A stretch of DNA of 64,000 bases from Actinomycetota bacterium (GCA_004297305.1 SCTR01000005.1:174386-238385); one strand, 5' to 3'. Counted from the first letter of the stretch, positions 7,284 through 17,427 are shown. Translations and numbers: made by a program. Notes: generated from the letters alone by a model not told the origin.

Positions 7284-8783
7284 TCAACCCACTGTTGCCG
7301 TCGGCGCAGCGGGGACGGGAACCGGCGGCTTGGCACGGACGGCTGGGACAAGCGCCACAGCCGCCGCGACGAGAGCCAGGCCGGCGCCGATCTGCAGCGC
7401 TGTGGTGTAGCCGGCCAGCGCCGGTACCGCCGAACCCAGTGGTGTCGCGACGGTCACCGCAGCGGCGACGGTGGCGGTGCCCAGGGCCTGTCCCGCGGTG
7501 CGGCAGATGAAGTTCATGCCGGCCGCCACACCACGTTCGGTCTGCCCGACCATGCTGACGACGTACGCCGGTGATGCCGACGCCAGCAAGCCGAATCCGA
7601 TCGAACACACGACCGTCAAGACGACGAGCACCGCGATCGAGTTGTGCAGGCTGGCGACTGCCAGCAATCCCGCGGCCGTGATCACGGCGCCGAGCACCAG
7701 CGCACCGCGAAGCCCCAGCCGCCGCGCGACCGGCGAGAGCGACATCGCCATCGCCACCTGGGCGACGCACGACGGAATGAGCAGCGCCGGCGCGGCGATC
7801 GAGCCGAGGCCGAGACCGTAACCGGCGACGGCCGGGTCGGCTTGAGCGATGACGACGACGCAGAGCATGAGCGTGTACGCACCGCTGCCAAGCGCGAGCA
7901 TGGACACGCTGCCGACGACCATGCGGCGACTGAAGAACATCCGGGTGTCCACCAACGGATCCCGGGCGCGCCGACCGTGCACCGTCCACGCCGCGATACC
8001 CACGATGCCGACCGACGCGAACAGCATGGTGGCCGGCGCATTCCAGCCCCAGGCACCGCCTTCGGACAGCGCGACCAGGCAGCCGGTGAGCCCGACCGCC
8101 AGCAACGTCGCACCGACCAGGTCCATCCGGCCGGACGCCCTGATCTTGCTGGGCGCGACCAACCTGGCCGTCGCCACCAGCGCAGCGGCGGCCACCAGCG
8201 CCAGGACGGCGAACATCGACTGGACGCTTCCGGTCCAGGCGACCATCGAACCCCCGAACACGAAACCGAGACCACCACCGGCAGTCGAGGTGGCGCTGAG
8301 CAGTCCCAGCGAGAAGTTGCGGCGCGACGCCGGCACGGTGTCGGCGATCACCGCGTAGCCCAAGGGAATCGCCGCACATCCGGTGCCCTGCAAGACCCGA
8401 GCGACGAGCAACAACCCGAAACTGTCCGTGACCGCGGCCAGCGCACACCCGGCCAGCAGCAGTGACAGGGTCACCAACAACATGCGCCGTTTGCCGTGCA
8501 GATCCGCCAGCCGGCCGAGCAAGGGAGTCGCGACCGCCCCGGCGATGAGCGCGACGATGACGATGAGGCTTGCCGTCGCCTGGGACACCCCGTAGTGGCC
8601 GCTGAGTTCACCGACCAACGGGATCACCGACGTGGTGAGGGTCGCGAAGGTCAGCGGTCCCAGCGCCAAGCCGCCCAGGAACAGCAGCAGACGCAGCCGT
8701 GAACGTTCGAGGTCCTCACCGCTAACGACCACGTCCCGGTCCTTCCCCGCCGACTCCGCAGCACGATAGTCCACAGTCGTCAA
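7284..8783 (-). CDS. MFS transporter, DHA2-like (14-TM) drug exporter
   Basis: 499 residues and about 14 hydrophobic helices. Motif A appears as LLGRLADLHGKRRM after helix 2, and motif C-like glycines appear in helix 5 (STAGGGLGFVFGG). This length and pattern fit the DHA2 family of proton-driven multidrug exporters. The hydrophilic N-terminus (ATG 8783) is about 25 residues. It is divergent from the methyltransferase gene at 8913. The substrate cannot be inferred. Confidence 0.88.
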   Translation of the reverse strand: MTTVDYRAAESAGKDRDVVVSGEDLERSRLRLLLFLGGLALGPLTFATLTTSVIPLVGELSGHYGVSQATASLIVIVALIAGAVATPLLGRLADLHGKRRMLLVTLSLLLAGCALAAVTDSFGLLLVARVLQGTGCAAIPLGYAVIADTVPASRRNFSLGLLSATSTAGGGLGFVFGGSMVAWTGSVQSMFAVLALVAAAALVATARLVAPSKIRASGRMDLVGATLLAVGLTGCLVALSEGGAWGWNAPATMLFASVGIVGIAAWTVHGRRARDPLVDTRMFFSRRMVVGSVSMLALGSGAYTLMLCVVVIAQADPAVAGYGLGLGSIAAPALLIPSCVAQVAMAMSLSPVARRLGLRGALVLGAVITAAGLLAVASLHNSIAVLVVLTVVCSIGFGLLASASPAYVVSMVGQTERGVAAGMNFICRTAGQALGTATVAAAVTVATPLGSAVPALAGYTTALQIGAGLALVAAAVALVPAVRAKPPVPVPAAPTATVG

Positions 8784-8880
8784 TCCGCCTTACACAGTCA
8801 GCCCTACGCAGTCCGAGCGAGCCACCGGCCGGCCGACACCGCCGCGTGCTCTGGTCTGCCGGGCAGCGCCACCGGGCGGG

Positions 8881-8912
8881 CCGGCACACTGCGACACCGG
8901 CACACTGCGACA
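8881..8912. repeat. Tandem 16-bp duplication abutting a start codon
   Basis: CCGGCACACTGCGACA occurs twice without a gap (8881-8896 and 8897-8912), and the second copy ends on the base before the GTG start at 8913. No purine-rich ribosome binding site remains in the duplicated leader, so translation of the next gene may be leaderless or weak. Confidence 0.8.
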
Positions 8913-9677
8913 GTGGAACACCGGGATGTGGCCAGGCAGTTGCGGGCTGCCGGATGCGTCTTCGCCGAGGCCGAGGCCAGCGTGCTGCTGACCGCCACCG
9001 ACGAGGGTGCGGGCGACCTGGCATCGCTGCTGGCGCGTCGTTGCGCGGGCGAACCACTGGAACAGGTCGTCGGGTGGGCCGAAGTGGCCGGGGTACGCGT
9101 CGGCGTGGACCCCGGCGTCTTCGTCCCGCGTCGTCGCACCGAACTGCTGATCGACCAGGCCGCGCACCTCGTGGTCGCCGGCGGCATCGTGGTCGACCTG
9201 TGTTGCGGCAGCGGCATCATCGGTGCCGCCCTGCTGCGGCGCGAACCCCGGATCACGCTGTACGCCATCGATATCGATCCCACGGCGGTCCAGACGGCTC
9301 GGCGCAACCTGCCGACGGCGACGGTCAGCGAGGGAGATCTCTTCGGTGCGCTGCCGCCACGACTACAGGGCGGCATCGACCTCGCCGTGGCCAGCCCGCC
9401 GTACGTCCCGACCGCGGCGCTGCGCACCCTGCCGGCCGAAGCCCGCGACCACGAGCCGCAGGTCGCGCTGGACGGTGGCCCCGACGGCCTGACCGTGATC
9501 AGGCGGTTGGCGGCAACCGCGCCCGGGTGGCTGCGGCCGGGTGGCCAGCTGCTGGTCGAAACCAGTGCGCCGCAACTGCCGGCGGCTGCGGCGGCCCTGG
9601 AGGGGCACGGCTTCGGCGTCCGTTCGGTGACCGCCGACGGACTCGGCGCCGCGGTGGCGATCGCGACGGCGTGCTGA
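8913..9677 (+). CDS. PrmC/HemK-like protein N5-glutamine methyltransferase
   Basis: 254 residues. Class I methyltransferase motif I is VVDLCCGSGIIGA (about residue 93), the acidic loop is YAIDIDPTAV, and the catalytic motif is ASPPYVP (about 160), equivalent to NPPY of PrmC/HemK. The preceding FVPRRRTELLID matches the conserved RPETE-like region of this family. It resembles the second, actinobacterial group annotated as putative N5-glutamine methyltransferase, distinct from the release-factor enzyme encoded near prfA. The GTG start lies directly after a 16-base tandem duplication. Confidence 0.85.
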   Translation: MEHRDVARQLRAAGCVFAEAEASVLLTATDEGAGDLASLLARRCAGEPLEQVVGWAEVAGVRVGVDPGVFVPRRRTELLIDQAAHLVVAGGIVVDLCCGSGIIGAALLRREPRITLYAIDIDPTAVQTARRNLPTATVSEGDLFGALPPRLQGGIDLAVASPPYVPTAALRTLPAEARDHEPQVALDGGPDGLTVIRRLAATAPGWLRPGGQLLVETSAPQLPAAAAALEGHGFGVRSVTADGLGAAVAIATAC

Positions 9678-9746
9678 GACTGCTGCCAGCGGCCCGGACC
9701 GTCGCCCTGCGCCGTGATCGGACCTCAGCCCTCGGACCTCGGTCGC

Positions 9747-11354
9747 TCAGTCCTCGTCCACGTCGGGGGCATGCGGCGGGAACCAGTGGTGGGTGACCAC
9801 CTCACCGACGACGTACGCCCGTGCGGCCGCTTCGATCTGCCGGTCGGTGCCCGTCATCCGCTCGTCGTGTTGGCGCATGTGCTCGGCCCACGTCGCCACG
9901 AGGTAGATCTCGAGGAACAACTCAGGATCGGCACCGTCCTGCACCAGGCTGTGCGACAGCGCTCCGGTGCGCCGCCGGGAGCGGCCCTGCAGGACCATCG
10001 CCTCGATGAAGGCGCCCTGGTACGCCGCCGGGACCCGGTAACGCGTGGTCACCGTCACCGGACCGTCACGGGGGCTGGGCTCGACCACCAGCGCCGGTTC
10101 GGCCCAGTGCTGGGAGACCACCTGGTCGATCCGGGAGATATCCGGCATCGGCAGCCAGCGCAGCCCGGGTGCCGCGACACACAGCGCCGCCCCGGCCACC
10201 GCGATGGCGATACCGGCCTCCAAGGCGCCGCCGAGCAGGCCGAACACCGCGGCCCCCAGCGCCGTCGCGGCCTGGTTGACCGTCAGCAGTAGCGCCAGGC
10301 CGCGGGCGCGGACCCACCCCGGCAGCGACAACTGCAGGACCGCCGTACACGACGAGATTACGACGATGAAGGCCGCGCCGGCCGGGACCAGCACGCAGCC
10401 GGCCAGCCAGACCGGACCGATCAGCGCCATCGCGACGAGGCAGACACCCTCGATCAGGAAGGACACCGACACCAGTCGGTTCTGGTTCACCGACTGCCGG
10501 AGCCGTGGCAGCAGCATCGCGCCGATGACGGCGCCGACGCCGACGGCGCCCAGCAGCGCGCCGTAACCGCCGGAGCCCAAACCGAACCGCTGGTTGGCGA
10601 CCAACGGGAGCAGCGCCCACATGCCGGTGCTCAGGAACGTGAAGACGAAGATCCAGCCCATGACCCGCCGGGACACCCGGGAGAAGCGGATGTACCGTCC
10701 GCCGGCCCGCAATGCCTCCAGCAGGCGCTCGCGATCACGGTCGGACACCGGTTGGCCCCGCCACCGCGCGGCCACGAAGATCGCGACCGAGAACGACGCG
10801 GCGTTGAGGAAGAACACCCCGGCCGGACCGACCAGCGCGACGACGAGACCACCGATCGCCGGTCCGACGGCGCGCCCGACGTTGACCGACAGGGCATTCA
10901 ACGTCGCCGCACCGGACAACTGCTCCCGCGGGACGGACTCCGCCGAGACCGCTTGCCAGGCAGGCGCATTCGCCGCTGTGCCGACCGCCAGCAACGCCGT
11001 CAGCGCCAGCAGGAACGCCGGGGTGAGCAGCTCGGTGGCCGCCAGCACGGCCATGGCCAGAGCGACGACGACCTGGAACGACTGTGCGAGAAGCAACAGC
11101 CGGCGCCGATCGACGATGTCGGCCAGCGCGCCGGCCGGCAGGGCGAGCGCGACCATCGGAACTGCCATGGCCGTCTGGACGAACGCGGCAAGGTCAGGTG
11201 AACGTTCGACGATGTACCACTGCGCGCCCACCAGCTGCATCCAGGTACCGATGATGGACACCGCTTGGGCGGTCCACATCGCGCGATAGAGGCGAGACGA
11301 CCGCAGCGGCTCCCACGGCGATGGGGACCGCACCTGAGCACGCGTCGACGTCAC
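9747..11354 (-). CDS. MFS transporter (EntS-like) with C-terminal ABM-like domain
   Basis: About 535 residues. Around 11-12 helices include WTAQAVSIIGTWMQLVGAQW and ALPAGALADIVDRRRLLLLA, typical of the MFS_3/enterobactin-exporter family. The last 110 residues form a soluble domain (VTVTTRYRVPAAYQGAFIEA; SLVQDGADPELFLEIYLVAT; WAEHMRQHDERMT) resembling antibiotic-biosynthesis-monooxygenase folds, a fusion known in this family. I chose GTG 11354, preceded by GGGGAG 9 bases upstream. An open frame extends to 11504 but would overlap the divergent VOC gene. Confidence 0.85.
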   Translation of the reverse strand: MTSTRAQVRSPSPWEPLRSSRLYRAMWTAQAVSIIGTWMQLVGAQWYIVERSPDLAAFVQTAMAVPMVALALPAGALADIVDRRRLLLLAQSFQVVVALAMAVLAATELLTPAFLLALTALLAVGTAANAPAWQAVSAESVPREQLSGAATLNALSVNVGRAVGPAIGGLVVALVGPAGVFFLNAASFSVAIFVAARWRGQPVSDRDRERLLEALRAGGRYIRFSRVSRRVMGWIFVFTFLSTGMWALLPLVANQRFGLGSGGYGALLGAVGVGAVIGAMLLPRLRQSVNQNRLVSVSFLIEGVCLVAMALIGPVWLAGCVLVPAGAAFIVVISSCTAVLQLSLPGWVRARGLALLLTVNQAATALGAAVFGLLGGALEAGIAIAVAGAALCVAAPGLRWLPMPDISRIDQVVSQHWAEPALVVEPSPRDGPVTVTTRYRVPAAYQGAFIEAMVLQGRSRRRTGALSHSLVQDGADPELFLEIYLVATWAEHMRQHDERMTGTDRQIEAAARAYVVGEVVTHHWFPPHAPDVDED

Positions 11355-11479
11355 GTCGTCTTGCGTCTCCCCTACCTGGATCGGCTTCGGACCGCCCGAA
11401 GCGTACTCGGCTCCGCCCGTCCCGGCCCGACCGGACCTTTCGACGAACAACGCGTCGCGGCCATGCGCATACTGGGGCC

Positions 11480-11914
11480 GTGCCGGTGCCGCCACGCGTC
11501 TCACTGATCACGCTCGGCGTCGCCGACGTCGAGCGGTCCACCGCGTTCTACCAGGCGTGGGGCTGGCCGCTGTCGCCGGCATCCGTACCCGGCGAGGTGA
11601 GCTTCTTCGGCACCGACGGCGGTTTCCTGGCGGTATGGCGGCGCGAGGACCTGGCGGCTGACGCCCGGCAGACCTTGCCGGGCAACGGCTTCCGGGACGT
11701 GAGCCTGGCGGTGAACTGCCGCGACCGGGAAGAAGCCGACGAAGCAGTCGCCGCCGCGGTGGCGGCCGGAGCGGTACTGGTCCGGCCAGCCGAACCCACC
11801 GACTGGGGCGGCTACGTCGGCTACCTGACCGACCCCGACGGCCACCTGTGGGAGATCGCCGTGAACCCGGCCTGGCCCATCGGGCCGGACGGCCGGCCGG
11901 CGCTGCCCCGCTGA
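11480..11914 (+). CDS. VOC/glyoxalase family protein
   Basis: 144 residues in one vicinal-oxygen-chelate module pair: VSLITLGVADVERSTAFYQA at the N-terminus and a C-terminal half GYVGYLTDPDGHLWEIAVNP. That last element is the family signature carrying the metal-binding Glu. Such proteins may be glyoxalase-like, lyases or resistance proteins; the substrate is unknown. The start is GTG 11480. It is divergent from the MFS transporter. Confidence 0.85.
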   Translation: MPVPPRVSLITLGVADVERSTAFYQAWGWPLSPASVPGEVSFFGTDGGFLAVWRREDLAADARQTLPGNGFRDVSLAVNCRDREEADEAVAAAVAAGAVLVRPAEPTDWGGYVGYLTDPDGHLWEIAVNPAWPIGPDGRPALPR

Positions 11915-11977
11915 GTTTCAGGCCGGTTCAGTCAAGCCAGGTTGAATCACGGCGGTTGCGTCCCGTTTCACCGCGCC

Positions 11978-14900
11978 TCAGGCGACGACTCGCAACCAGG
12001 ACGCCCCCCTGGCGTCACGGCGTACTTCCAGCCGATCGGGGATGCGATCCTTCAGTTCGGCGACGTGCGACACGATGCCTACCGCTCGGCCGCCCTCCCG
12101 CAGCTCGTCAATGACGTCGAGGACGTGATCGAGGGTCTGCGGGTCCAGACTGCCGAATCCCTCGTCGATGAACAGCGTCTCCAGTTCGGCGCCACCGGCC
12201 TCCGCGCTCACTACGTCCGCGAGTCCCAGGGCGAGACTCAGCGAGGCGTAGAACGTCTCGCCGCCGGACAACGATCGGGTGTCGCGCTGCTGCCCGGTGA
12301 GCTGGTCGACGACGGCGAGCCCGAGCCCGGCGTGCTGGCGTCCGTGCGCGGCTTCCTCGGCGTACACGAACGAATACCGGCCGCCGGACATCCGCTCGAG
12401 CCGGCTGGAGGCCGCGGCGACCACGGACAGGAAGCGGCTGCGCAGCACGAACGCGGCCAGCGTGATCCGCCGCAGGTTGGCCCCGTTGCCGGCCGCCAGG
12501 TCGGCCACCCGTAACGGGGCACGGGTCGCTGCGATCACCCGGTCGAGCTCGGCGACCGCGGCTTCGGCCTCGGCCCGCCGCTGCTCGAACCGTCGCAGCG
12601 CCGTCGCTGCGGCCCCGGCCCGCTCCGCGAGCTCCGTGGCCGCCCGGGACGCCTCCCACGCGCGCGCCTCGAGCTCGACCAGATCGACCTCGACGTCGTC
12701 GTCGGGAGGGGCGGTGCCCTCCAGGGTCGCCAGCGCCGCCGCCACTGCCGCCACGGCGACGAGGTGATCGGCCACCGCCCCCTCGAGCTCGGCGAGCTGG
12801 GTGGGGTTCCGGGCGAGCTGCGCCAGTCCAGCCGGGTCCTGGCCGATCGCTGCCGCCTCGGCCGCCACCGAGGCGGCAGCCGCGGTCGCCGTGTCCCCAG
12901 CGGCCGCGAGCCGGTCGATCGCCGCGAGCGCGGCATCGACGGCGTCGGCGGTAGCTATCCACTCTGCGCGGGCAGCGCGCACACTCGGCTGTTGCCCCCG
13001 GGCCGTCGCAAGCTCCTGCCTGGCGCTGCTGAGCGCCCGGTCGGCGGCGCGGTGAGCGAGCTCGGCTTCCCGCCGGGTCGCTTCGGCTGCGGCCAGCGCG
13101 CCTCGCAGCCGCTCCGCTTCCTGCTCGACTTCTTGCAGCGCGAGATCGGCGGCCGCGAGCCCGCCGGCGAGCTGTCGCGTCTCGGCCAGCACCGCTGCGG
13201 CCTCGTCGTACTGGGCACGGGCAACGGCCTCGGTCAGCCCGCCGGTACGAGAGGCCACGGACTCGACGCGCGCATCGGCAGCGGCCCGTCGCCCGGCGTA
13301 CACCGCGCGATCGCGCTCCCGTATCGCGCGGTCGGCCGCCGCCGCCTCGACGTCGTCCGCACCGACGCCTGCCTCGTCGCGGGGATCGTCCGCCGGCGCC
13401 GGGTGCTCCGCGGCGCCGCACACCGGGCACGGCTGCCCGGGCCGCAGCTGCGCGGCGAGTTCGGAGGCCATCCCGTCGATCCGCCGCTGGACCAACGCCT
13501 GGTGTCGGTCGACCGCCTGCTGCGCCTGATCCACCGCCGCTGCCTCCGCCACGACGGCCGCCGCGGCCTCAGCGACGGCGTCCGCCAGCTCGGCGGCAGC
13601 CTCCCAGCGCGCCTGCGCCGCGACGGCGGTCGCACTGAGCGCTTCGAGGGACTCCGTAGCGACGACGGCCGCCTCGCGGGCAGCGGTCCGCGCCCGACGC
13701 AGCGCCGGCAGCTCGTCCAGTCGCACCCGGACCCGCTGTTCGGCGTCCCGCAGGTCGCCGATCGTGGCGGCGGCACCCTCGTGCTCCGCGGTACGAACTG
13801 CCAGCTCGTCTTCGACCAGCTCGAGGGCTGCGGCAGCGGCGGCACGATCCCGCAGCCGGCGTGCGGCAGTGCGCAATCCGGCCGGCTGCTCGCCACGCAG
13901 CTCCGGCGGCAAGTCGGCGCGACGGCGAGACACCTCGGCCTCCGCAGCCGCCAGCTCACGCTCGGCCCGCTGCCAGCCCGGCAGCAGCGCCGCGACCGGC
14001 GCCACCGCGCGTGCGGCGGCGAGTTCGGCCACGCGTGCCTCGTGGCGATCGGCCTGGGCAGCGAGCTCGGCGCGGCGGGCGACCAGCTCCGCGCGGCGCA
14101 GCCGCCGCTCCTCGGCGGCCTGAGCCACGGCAAGCACCTGCTCGGCTTGCGCGCGCTCCGTCTCGGCGGCGATCTTGGCGTTGCGCAACTGGGTATGCCG
14201 GGTCGTCAGCTGGTGGGCTTGGGCGAGCAGCGCCGTCCGAAGCTGCGACCCGGCGGGATCTGCGCCCGACTCGTCCACGCCCCCCGCGCCGGCGAGCGCG
14301 ACCAGGTCCTCCCGCTCGGCCGCGCTGAGGCCAGCGGCTTCGGCGGCGGCGCTGGACGCGGCGCGGACCGCGTCCAGCGCGGCCTGGCGCGCCCCGCTGG
14401 CCTCCCGACGACCCTCGACCAGGACGCGCTGCATCGACTCGTAGTGCTCAGTGGCGAAGATCTGCTGCAGGACCGAGCGGCGCTGCTCGGCGTCGGCTCG
14501 CAGGAACCGCGCGAACTCGCCCTGCGGCAGGGCCACGACCTGCGTGAACTGGTCGCGCGTGAGCCGGACGAGGTCACCGATCTCCTGGTCGGCCTCCCGG
14601 ACCCGGGTGGAGACCGGCCCGGCGGGTCTGCCGGGCGCGTCGTCGAGCCTCGTGAGTACGACACCCCCCGGGTCGCGGGTGGTCTGCGGCCCACTCCCGG
14701 CGCGTCGCTTGGGCCGCACGTGCGCCGGCGTCCGCCGTACCCGATGCCGGACGCCGTCCACCGAGAAGTCGAGCTCGACGAAGGGGGCGGTCCCCGGCGC
14801 GGCGAAGTGGCTCTGCAACCTGCTGGCGGACGACTCCGTCCCGGCCAATCCGCCGTACAGCGCGAAGGTGATGGCGTCCAGCACGGTGGACTTCCCGGCT

Positions 14901-15013
14901 CCGGTCGGTCCCTCCAGGAGGAAGAGCCCCGAGGCCGCGAGCGCGTCGAAGTCGACGACCTGCTCGTCGGCGAAGGGCCCCATCGCGGCGATCGTCAGCC
15001 GGTGCAGGCGCAT
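11978..15013 (-). CDS. sbcC: Exonuclease SbcC, ATPase subunit of SbcCD
   Basis: 1011 residues. An N-terminal ATPase half carries Walker A LEGPTGAGKST (about 34-44). Two long Ala/Glu/Arg-rich coiled-coil arms flank a zinc hook CPVCGAAEHP (about 528). The C-terminal half has the ABC signature SLSGGETFYASL (about 912) and Walker B LETLFIDEGFGSLD (about 950). SbcC dimerises through the hook and with SbcD forms a Mre11-Rad50-like nuclease that opens hairpins and blocked DNA ends. Its ATG shares the A of the sbcD stop (TGATG), so the pair is translationally coupled. Confidence 0.97.
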   Translation of the reverse strand: MRLHRLTIAAMGPFADEQVVDFDALAASGLFLLEGPTGAGKSTVLDAITFALYGGLAGTESSASRLQSHFAAPGTAPFVELDFSVDGVRHRVRRTPAHVRPKRRAGSGPQTTRDPGGVVLTRLDDAPGRPAGPVSTRVREADQEIGDLVRLTRDQFTQVVALPQGEFARFLRADAEQRRSVLQQIFATEHYESMQRVLVEGRREASGARQAALDAVRAASSAAAEAAGLSAAEREDLVALAGAGGVDESGADPAGSQLRTALLAQAHQLTTRHTQLRNAKIAAETERAQAEQVLAVAQAAEERRLRRAELVARRAELAAQADRHEARVAELAAARAVAPVAALLPGWQRAERELAAAEAEVSRRRADLPPELRGEQPAGLRTAARRLRDRAAAAAALELVEDELAVRTAEHEGAAATIGDLRDAEQRVRVRLDELPALRRARTAAREAAVVATESLEALSATAVAAQARWEAAAELADAVAEAAAAVVAEAAAVDQAQQAVDRHQALVQRRIDGMASELAAQLRPGQPCPVCGAAEHPAPADDPRDEAGVGADDVEAAAADRAIRERDRAVYAGRRAAADARVESVASRTGGLTEAVARAQYDEAAAVLAETRQLAGGLAAADLALQEVEQEAERLRGALAAAEATRREAELAHRAADRALSSARQELATARGQQPSVRAARAEWIATADAVDAALAAIDRLAAAGDTATAAAASVAAEAAAIGQDPAGLAQLARNPTQLAELEGAVADHLVAVAAVAAALATLEGTAPPDDDVEVDLVELEARAWEASRAATELAERAGAAATALRRFEQRRAEAEAAVAELDRVIAATRAPLRVADLAAGNGANLRRITLAAFVLRSRFLSVVAAASSRLERMSGGRYSFVYAEEAAHGRQHAGLGLAVVDQLTGQQRDTRSLSGGETFYASLSLALGLADVVSAEAGGAELETLFIDEGFGSLDPQTLDHVLDVIDELREGGRAVGIVSHVAELKDRIPDRLEVRRDARGASWLRVVA

Positions 15014-16221
15014 CAGGCACTCCGCTCGACGGCAAGGGCCGCCTCGTGGGCCGCGCGCAGCACACCGACCTCGTCCTCGGTGGCCGGGCCGCCGGTCACG
15101 TGGTCCACGAAGCTGCGGGCCACCTCCACCGGATCCGCCCGGGGAACCACGACCGGACCCGGTCCACGCTCGGCGGGCCCGGCGGGGGCGAACTCGACGA
15201 CCAACGTGTGCGGAAACCGGGCCCGCAGTCGGGGCAGCGGCGCATCCGGCCGGCGGCGGTCGGTGAGGACGACCTGCAGCCAGGCATCCTCGACCTCGGC
15301 CAGTGCCGCGTCGGTGAGCAGGGATTCCAGGTCGCCGCTGATGCGGGCCAGCCGACGCGGCACGGGAGTCGGGAGGACCTCGGTCCGCACCCCGGCGGGT
15401 CCCAGCTCCAGCAGGGTGACCGACTTCACCTGGTTGCGCTCGGAGAACGAGAAGGCCAGCGGCGAACCGGAGTAGCCGACGCTAGGGGTGACCTGCCGGC
15501 GGCCGTGCAGATGCCCGAGAGCGGCGTAGTCCAGGCCCGCGAAGGTCGTCGTCTCCACCGCGTCGAGGCCGCCCACCCGGATGTCGCGTTCGGAATCGCT
15601 TCGTCCCACCGCGTCCGACTCGGGCGGACCCGGGACCTCGTCGCCCGGGATCCCTTGCTCCGCAGTCCGTTGCAGCGGCGGTACGACGATCCCGTGCGCC
15701 AGCACCACGGCATGCTCGGCGTCACGGGTCCGGCGGTCGGCCCGGACGCGGTCCAGCGCAACGCCGAGCACGGCGGCGTGCGAGCGTTCGCAGCCCAGCG
15801 ACAGCCGCGTCGCGTCCGGGTCGAGATAGGGCACGCCGTACACCACCGCCCGCCCGCCGCCGGCATCGGTGACGGTCACCGGAGTCGCCAGGCCGGCCAC
15901 CGTCGTCCGCAGGTGGACGCCGCCCGCCGCCGCGACCCGTCCCCCGAAACCGAGCCGGGTGGCCGAGTCGTGGTTGCCCGGGATCAGCACGACCGGGATC
16001 CGGCGGTCGGCCAGCCGAGCCAGCAGGTCGTCGGCGAGCCGGACCGCGTCGACCGGTGGAATCGCCCGGTCGAAGATGTCGCCGGCCACCAGCACGGCAT
16101 CGACGCCCTCCGCGATGGCCACCTCGACGAGCCAGTCGGCCCACGCCGCCTGCGCGTCCAGCAGCGACTCACGATGCAACGACCGGCCCAGATGCCAGTC
16201 GGAGGTGTGGAGCAGGCGCAC
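15013..16221 (-). CDS. sbcD: Exonuclease SbcD, nuclease subunit
   Basis: 402 residues of the calcineurin-like phosphoesterase fold. Metal-binding motifs in order are TSDWHLG (residues 7-13), VAGDIFDRA, LIPGNHDSA, a VLAHG histidine and LGHLHGRRQ. A C-terminal SbcD capping domain follows. It is encoded directly before sbcC with overlapping stop/start. The family cleaves DNA hairpins and ends using Mn2+ in complex with SbcC. Confidence 0.97.
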   Translation of the reverse strand: MRLLHTSDWHLGRSLHRESLLDAQAAWADWLVEVAIAEGVDAVLVAGDIFDRAIPPVDAVRLADDLLARLADRRIPVVLIPGNHDSATRLGFGGRVAAAGGVHLRTTVAGLATPVTVTDAGGGRAVVYGVPYLDPDATRLSLGCERSHAAVLGVALDRVRADRRTRDAEHAVVLAHGIVVPPLQRTAEQGIPGDEVPGPPESDAVGRSDSERDIRVGGLDAVETTTFAGLDYAALGHLHGRRQVTPSVGYSGSPLAFSFSERNQVKSVTLLELGPAGVRTEVLPTPVPRRLARISGDLESLLTDAALAEVEDAWLQVVLTDRRRPDAPLPRLRARFPHTLVVEFAPAGPAERGPGPVVVPRADPVEVARSFVDHVTGGPATEDEVGVLRAAHEAALAVERSA

Positions 16222-16323
16222 GGCAGGGACGCTAGCTGCGACCTCCGACGGAACCGGTCAGGCGCGCGCCGACGCCGACGGCGAGCCGCGCGGCGCGAGA
16301 GGCCGCTACGACAGTGCGGACTG

Positions 16324-17427
16324 CTACGACAATGCGGACTTCTGCAGCCAGACCCGCCACGGGATGTTCCATGGCGCCCCTGGACCGTTCGTCGGTTCCA
16401 TCCGGCGGCCGGTGCCGACGGTGACCACGACGTCGCCGGGAAGCACGATGTCGTAGAACCACTTCGCGTCGGTCACGCGCAGGTTGGTGCAGCCGTGCGA
16501 CCCGTTGTACCGGCCGATCCGCCCGGTGGCCCAGGGCGCACCGTGGATGTACTCCCCGGAGGGCGTCAGCCGCACCGACCAGGGCGCCTGGACGTCGTAG
16601 TCCAGTTCGGTGTTGCGCATGCGCTTCACGACGTACTTCTCGCCCGACAGGATCTTGATGCCCGAGCGGGTGAGGAAGCCGGACTTGCCCAGCGAGACAC
16701 CGACGGTACGCACCAGCCGGCCGTCGACGACGACCTTCATGCGGTGCGTCTTGTTCTGGATCGTGGCCACCAGCGAGCGGCCCGTCTGGAAGGTCACGTC
16801 ACGGTCCGGCCGGTTCACCACCATGACGTCCTTGGCGCGCGCTCCGCGACCGACGGTGCCCAGCACCACACCGGACAACCGCAGGCTGACGGTGAGCTGA
16901 GCGTGCCCCGGCCACCAGGTGGACGGCCGGTACACCACCCGGTCCGGGGCCAACCACGCCCAGGAGCCCGGCGGCAGCGGCTGCGTGCTGCTGATACTCA
17001 GCGCGGCTTCCACGGCCCGCTTGTCCCGGACCGGCCGGGAGAACTTGACCGTGATGAGCTGCCCGACTCCCACGACACTGCCGGCGCCCGGGGTGACCAC
17101 GGCGACCGCCTTGACCACCTTGCGTCCCGCCGGCGAGACCGGCGCGGTCGGTACGGCGGTGACCGGGGCCGTCGTCGAGGCGGTGGCTGCCAGCGCCGGG
17201 GCCGCCGTCGATCGGATGACGCCGGCCGAGACAAGCCCGGCCGCGGCAGGGGCTGCCGCTGCGACGCCGGCGGCCGGGACACCGGCGTACGCCGGAGCGG
17301 CCGTCAGCAGCGCCGCCACGGCGGCCAGGCCGCCGGCGCCCGCGACGGCGCTGCGCCACCGCACCCCCGCCGGCCGGGACAGGCGTGGTCCGGATCCGCC
17401 GATCGCGCCGGGGTAGCTCGTGCCCAT
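16324..17427 (-). CDS. L,D-transpeptidase with Ig-like domain
   Basis: About 367 residues from ATG 17427. A signal peptide (WRSAVAGAGGLAAVAALLTA, then APAYA) is followed by an Ala-rich linker, a bacterial Ig-like domain (GVGQLITVKFSRPVRDKRAV) and a C-terminal YkuD catalytic domain. The latter has YIHGAPWATGRIGRYNGSHG with CTNLR, the HxnSHGC motif with catalytic Cys. Such enzymes form 3-3 crosslinks in peptidoglycan or attach proteins. The start is uncertain: a TTG at 17526 has a better upstream GGGAGGA, and the frame is open to 17811. Confidence 0.88.
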   Translation of the reverse strand: MGTSYPGAIGGSGPRLSRPAGVRWRSAVAGAGGLAAVAALLTAAPAYAGVPAAGVAAAAPAAAGLVSAGVIRSTAAPALAATASTTAPVTAVPTAPVSPAGRKVVKAVAVVTPGAGSVVGVGQLITVKFSRPVRDKRAVEAALSISSTQPLPPGSWAWLAPDRVVYRPSTWWPGHAQLTVSLRLSGVVLGTVGRGARAKDVMVVNRPDRDVTFQTGRSLVATIQNKTHRMKVVVDGRLVRTVGVSLGKSGFLTRSGIKILSGEKYVVKRMRNTELDYDVQAPWSVRLTPSGEYIHGAPWATGRIGRYNGSHGCTNLRVTDAKWFYDIVLPGDVVVTVGTGRRMEPTNGPGAPWNIPWRVWLQKSALS

